A stretch of 35,382 nt of DNA from Chloroflexota bacterium (lineage in GTDB: Bacteria > Chloroflexota > Dehalococcoidia > Bin125). A program made the translations under genes and the position numbers. The stretch spans positions 1 to 35,382 of the forward strand of contig JAPPNI010000008.1 in NCBI GenBank assembly GCA_028873865.1, given 5' to 3'. Below, in pieces: positions 34,579 to 35,382 of this stretch (its first letter is position 1; each line of letters starts with the position of its first letter). The notes beneath the pieces were generated by a model that saw only the letters and a list, made by a program, of their open reading frames with translations, made no database searches and had not been told where the DNA came from.

Positions 34579-34750
34579 AACGGGAAACTCCAGTGGTCAG
34601 AGCAGGGATTGAACGGGTGCGTTGACGTGGCCGCTATTGCTCACCAGCACGATGTGGGAGGCGGCCGCCGATCAGGCCACGAGCACTCCGCGGGCAACAG
34701 CCCGCGGTTCAGCTCCTCCAAGCACACACTGCTTCATGCTGAGTACTATA
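34579..34750 (-). promoter_or_regulatory. leuA leader with promoter box, short ORF and alternative stems (possible attenuator)
   Basis: On the minus strand TATAGT (34750-34745) is a near-consensus -10 box, 7 bases before an ATG at 34737. Downstream, a perfect 8-bp stem CCGCGGGC/GCCCGCGG with a 4-base loop spans 34688-34707, and GGCCAC (34675-34680 on plus) can pair with GTGGCC (34627-34632), while the palindrome GGCGGCCGCC (34660-34669) competes for the same GGCC bases. This set of mutually exclusive stems after a leader ORF is attenuator-like. There is no T-run terminator and no run of leucine codons, so the mechanism is uncertain. Confidence 0.45.
34672..34737 (-). CDS. Putative 21-residue leader peptide of leuA
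   Basis: ATG 34737 begins 21 codons (first residues MKQCVLGGAEPRAVA) ending in TGA, with the -10 box 7 bases upstream and no ribosome site, as for leaderless initiation. The 8-bp hairpin at 34688-34707 lies inside the ORF. Only two Leu codons occur. After the TGA the same frame stays open to a second TGA at 34597-34599 and ends in Ser-Leu-Leu. Translation is not proven. Confidence 0.35.
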   Translation of the reverse strand: MKQCVLGGAEPRAVARGVLVA

Positions 34751-34967
34751 GGGGACGCTCGACGAGGAAGTGAGTCGCGATGTCGACAGTCGCGGCGCAA
34801 GTGTGGCCAGAGAAGTGCTTGCAGACGTCGTAGATGTGACGATTCTCCTCCTGGGTTGCTGGCCAGACTGACGTCAGGTCCCACCACGCGTTGATTCCAT
34901 TTTCCCTATCCTCCGGGCAACCGCAGGTTGCGCGTAGGCGCTCGCTCTGGATCGCTTGGAGAATGAG
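34751..34967. other. Divergent intergenic region between leuA leader and amidohydrolase
   Basis: The region holds TCCCTATCCT (34903-34912), the same 10-mer as upstream of the first Cys-motif gene, a candidate -10 box for the amidohydrolase; and a hairpin GCAACC/GGTTGC with loop GCA (34917-34931) in its leader. I see no gene here; open frames on either strand lack start signals and family motifs. Confidence 0.4.
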
Positions 34968-35382
34968 ATGGCGAAGTTTGACGTTTTGATTCGTGGCGGC
35001 ACGGTCGTCGATGGCACCAGCGTCCCCCGATTTGTCGCCGATGTCGGGATCAAGGACGGCCGGGTCGCCCAGATTGGCGGCAAGATGGATGCCATCGACG
35101 CCGACCAGGTGCTCGATGCCGACGGCCTGATCGTCGCGCCAGGCTTTGTCGACCTGCACACCCACTACGACGCTCAGATCCAGTGGGACCCCTACTGCAC
35201 GATCTCCGGTTGGCATGGCGTCACCTCTGTCGTACTGGGCAACTGTGGCTTTGGCTTTGCCCCGGTGCGGGTCGAGGAACGCGACCGAGCGATGCTGACC
35301 ATGTCTCGCACCGAGGCAATCCCCTTCGACTCGATGAAGGAAGGGATGATCTGGGACTGGGTCACGTTCCCCGAGTTCCTCG
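34968..35382 (+). CDS. N-acyl-D-amino-acid deacylase-type amidohydrolase, N-terminal part (cut by window end)
   Basis: The first 138 codons of a metal-dependent amidohydrolase are visible. The N-terminal beta-sandwich reads KFDVLIRGGTVVDGTSVPRFVADVGIKDGRVAQIG, followed by APGFVDLHTHYDAQIQWDP with the HxH metal motif and WHGVTSVVLGNCGFGFAPV, in which the Cys is the bridging metal ligand typical of D-aminoacylases. This family removes acyl groups from N-acyl-D-amino acids, and some members act on other amides. ATG 34968 is supported by TTGGAG 7 bases upstream. It is divergent from leuA. Confidence 0.9.
   Translation, partial: MAKFDVLIRGGTVVDGTSVPRFVADVGIKDGRVAQIGGKMDAIDADQVLDADGLIVAPGFVDLHTHYDAQIQWDPYCTISGWHGVTSVVLGNCGFGFAPVRVEERDRAMLTMSRTEAIPFDSMKEGMIWDWVTFPEFL

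Noticed and set aside
34746..35216. A 156-codon minus-strand frame across the amidohydrolase start.
   Set aside because: Shadow of the amidohydrolase N-terminal domain, which has clear motifs and a ribosome site.

Overview
This window looks like chromosome from a high-GC bacterium, most probably a member of the Chloroflexota (Dehalococcoidia/SAR202-like or Thermomicrobia-like). The assignment rests on high GC, a single-chain acyl-CoA carboxylase, several flavin-dependent luciferase-like monooxygenases, a PhyH dioxygenase, class III aminotransferase and type B carboxylesterases beside a peptide-type ABC transporter, and the presence of murA, an MreB-like gene and rex. No marker such as rRNA is present, so the phylum call is an inference. 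No rRNA, tRNA, CRISPR array, prophage or insertion sequence was seen.

Layout. 1-4276: the 3' part of an F-type ATP synthase operon (atpA partial, atpG, a HAD phosphatase, atpD, atpC). 4303-6694: murA with an Asp in place of the catalytic Cys, then an MreB-like protein whose nucleotide-binding residues are degraded. 6707-8480 (minus): rex and an aldo/keto reductase. 8562-9245: a conserved hypothetical protein. 9281-11752: gyrA from a TTG start, with an unusual quinolone-pocket sequence. 11753-12168: a non-coding or weakly coding gap with an inverted repeat and a 10-bp phased repeat array. 12169-15016: a luciferase-like monooxygenase, an acetoacetate-decarboxylase-fold protein and a fluoroacetate-dehalogenase-type hydrolase. 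15071-17516: leuD, two tiny paralogous Cys-motif genes, and leuB. 17565-20963: a fused biotin carboxylase/BCCP/carboxyltransferase. 21075-24947: two ABC permeases and a Tat lipoprotein binding protein with a poly-Gln linker. 25075-31555: PhyH dioxygenase, dialkylglycine-decarboxylase-like enzyme, a second luciferase-like enzyme (minus) and two tandem carboxylesterases. 31580-34578 (minus): leuC and leuA behind a structured leader. 34968 to the end: the start of a D-aminoacylase-type amidohydrolase.

How the parts work together. leuA, leuB, leuC and leuD are all present, so leucine synthesis from 2-ketoisovalerate is complete except for the final transamination, although the genes lie in two clusters on opposite strands about 14 kb apart. 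The region from the transporter to the amidohydrolase looks like uptake and oxidative or hydrolytic breakdown of peptide- or ester-like organic matter; this is inference from gene families.

The most novel item is at 15839-16409. Two small genes encode paralogous peptides that both reach a TGA immediately after a CCGxYGxPGC motif. In both, the frame stays open after the TGA, the first residues are alike (VSxERAxxER), and a 6-bp stem with 5-nt loop sits 13 nt after the TGA. In the first copy the continued frame runs into a strongly His-rich tail. This could be a metal-binding peptide family, a selenocysteine-containing family with SECIS-like hairpins, or simply two short genes followed by conserved hairpins. 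A second genome-style signal is a TANAGT box exactly 6 nt before the start codon of several genes, as expected for leaderless transcription.
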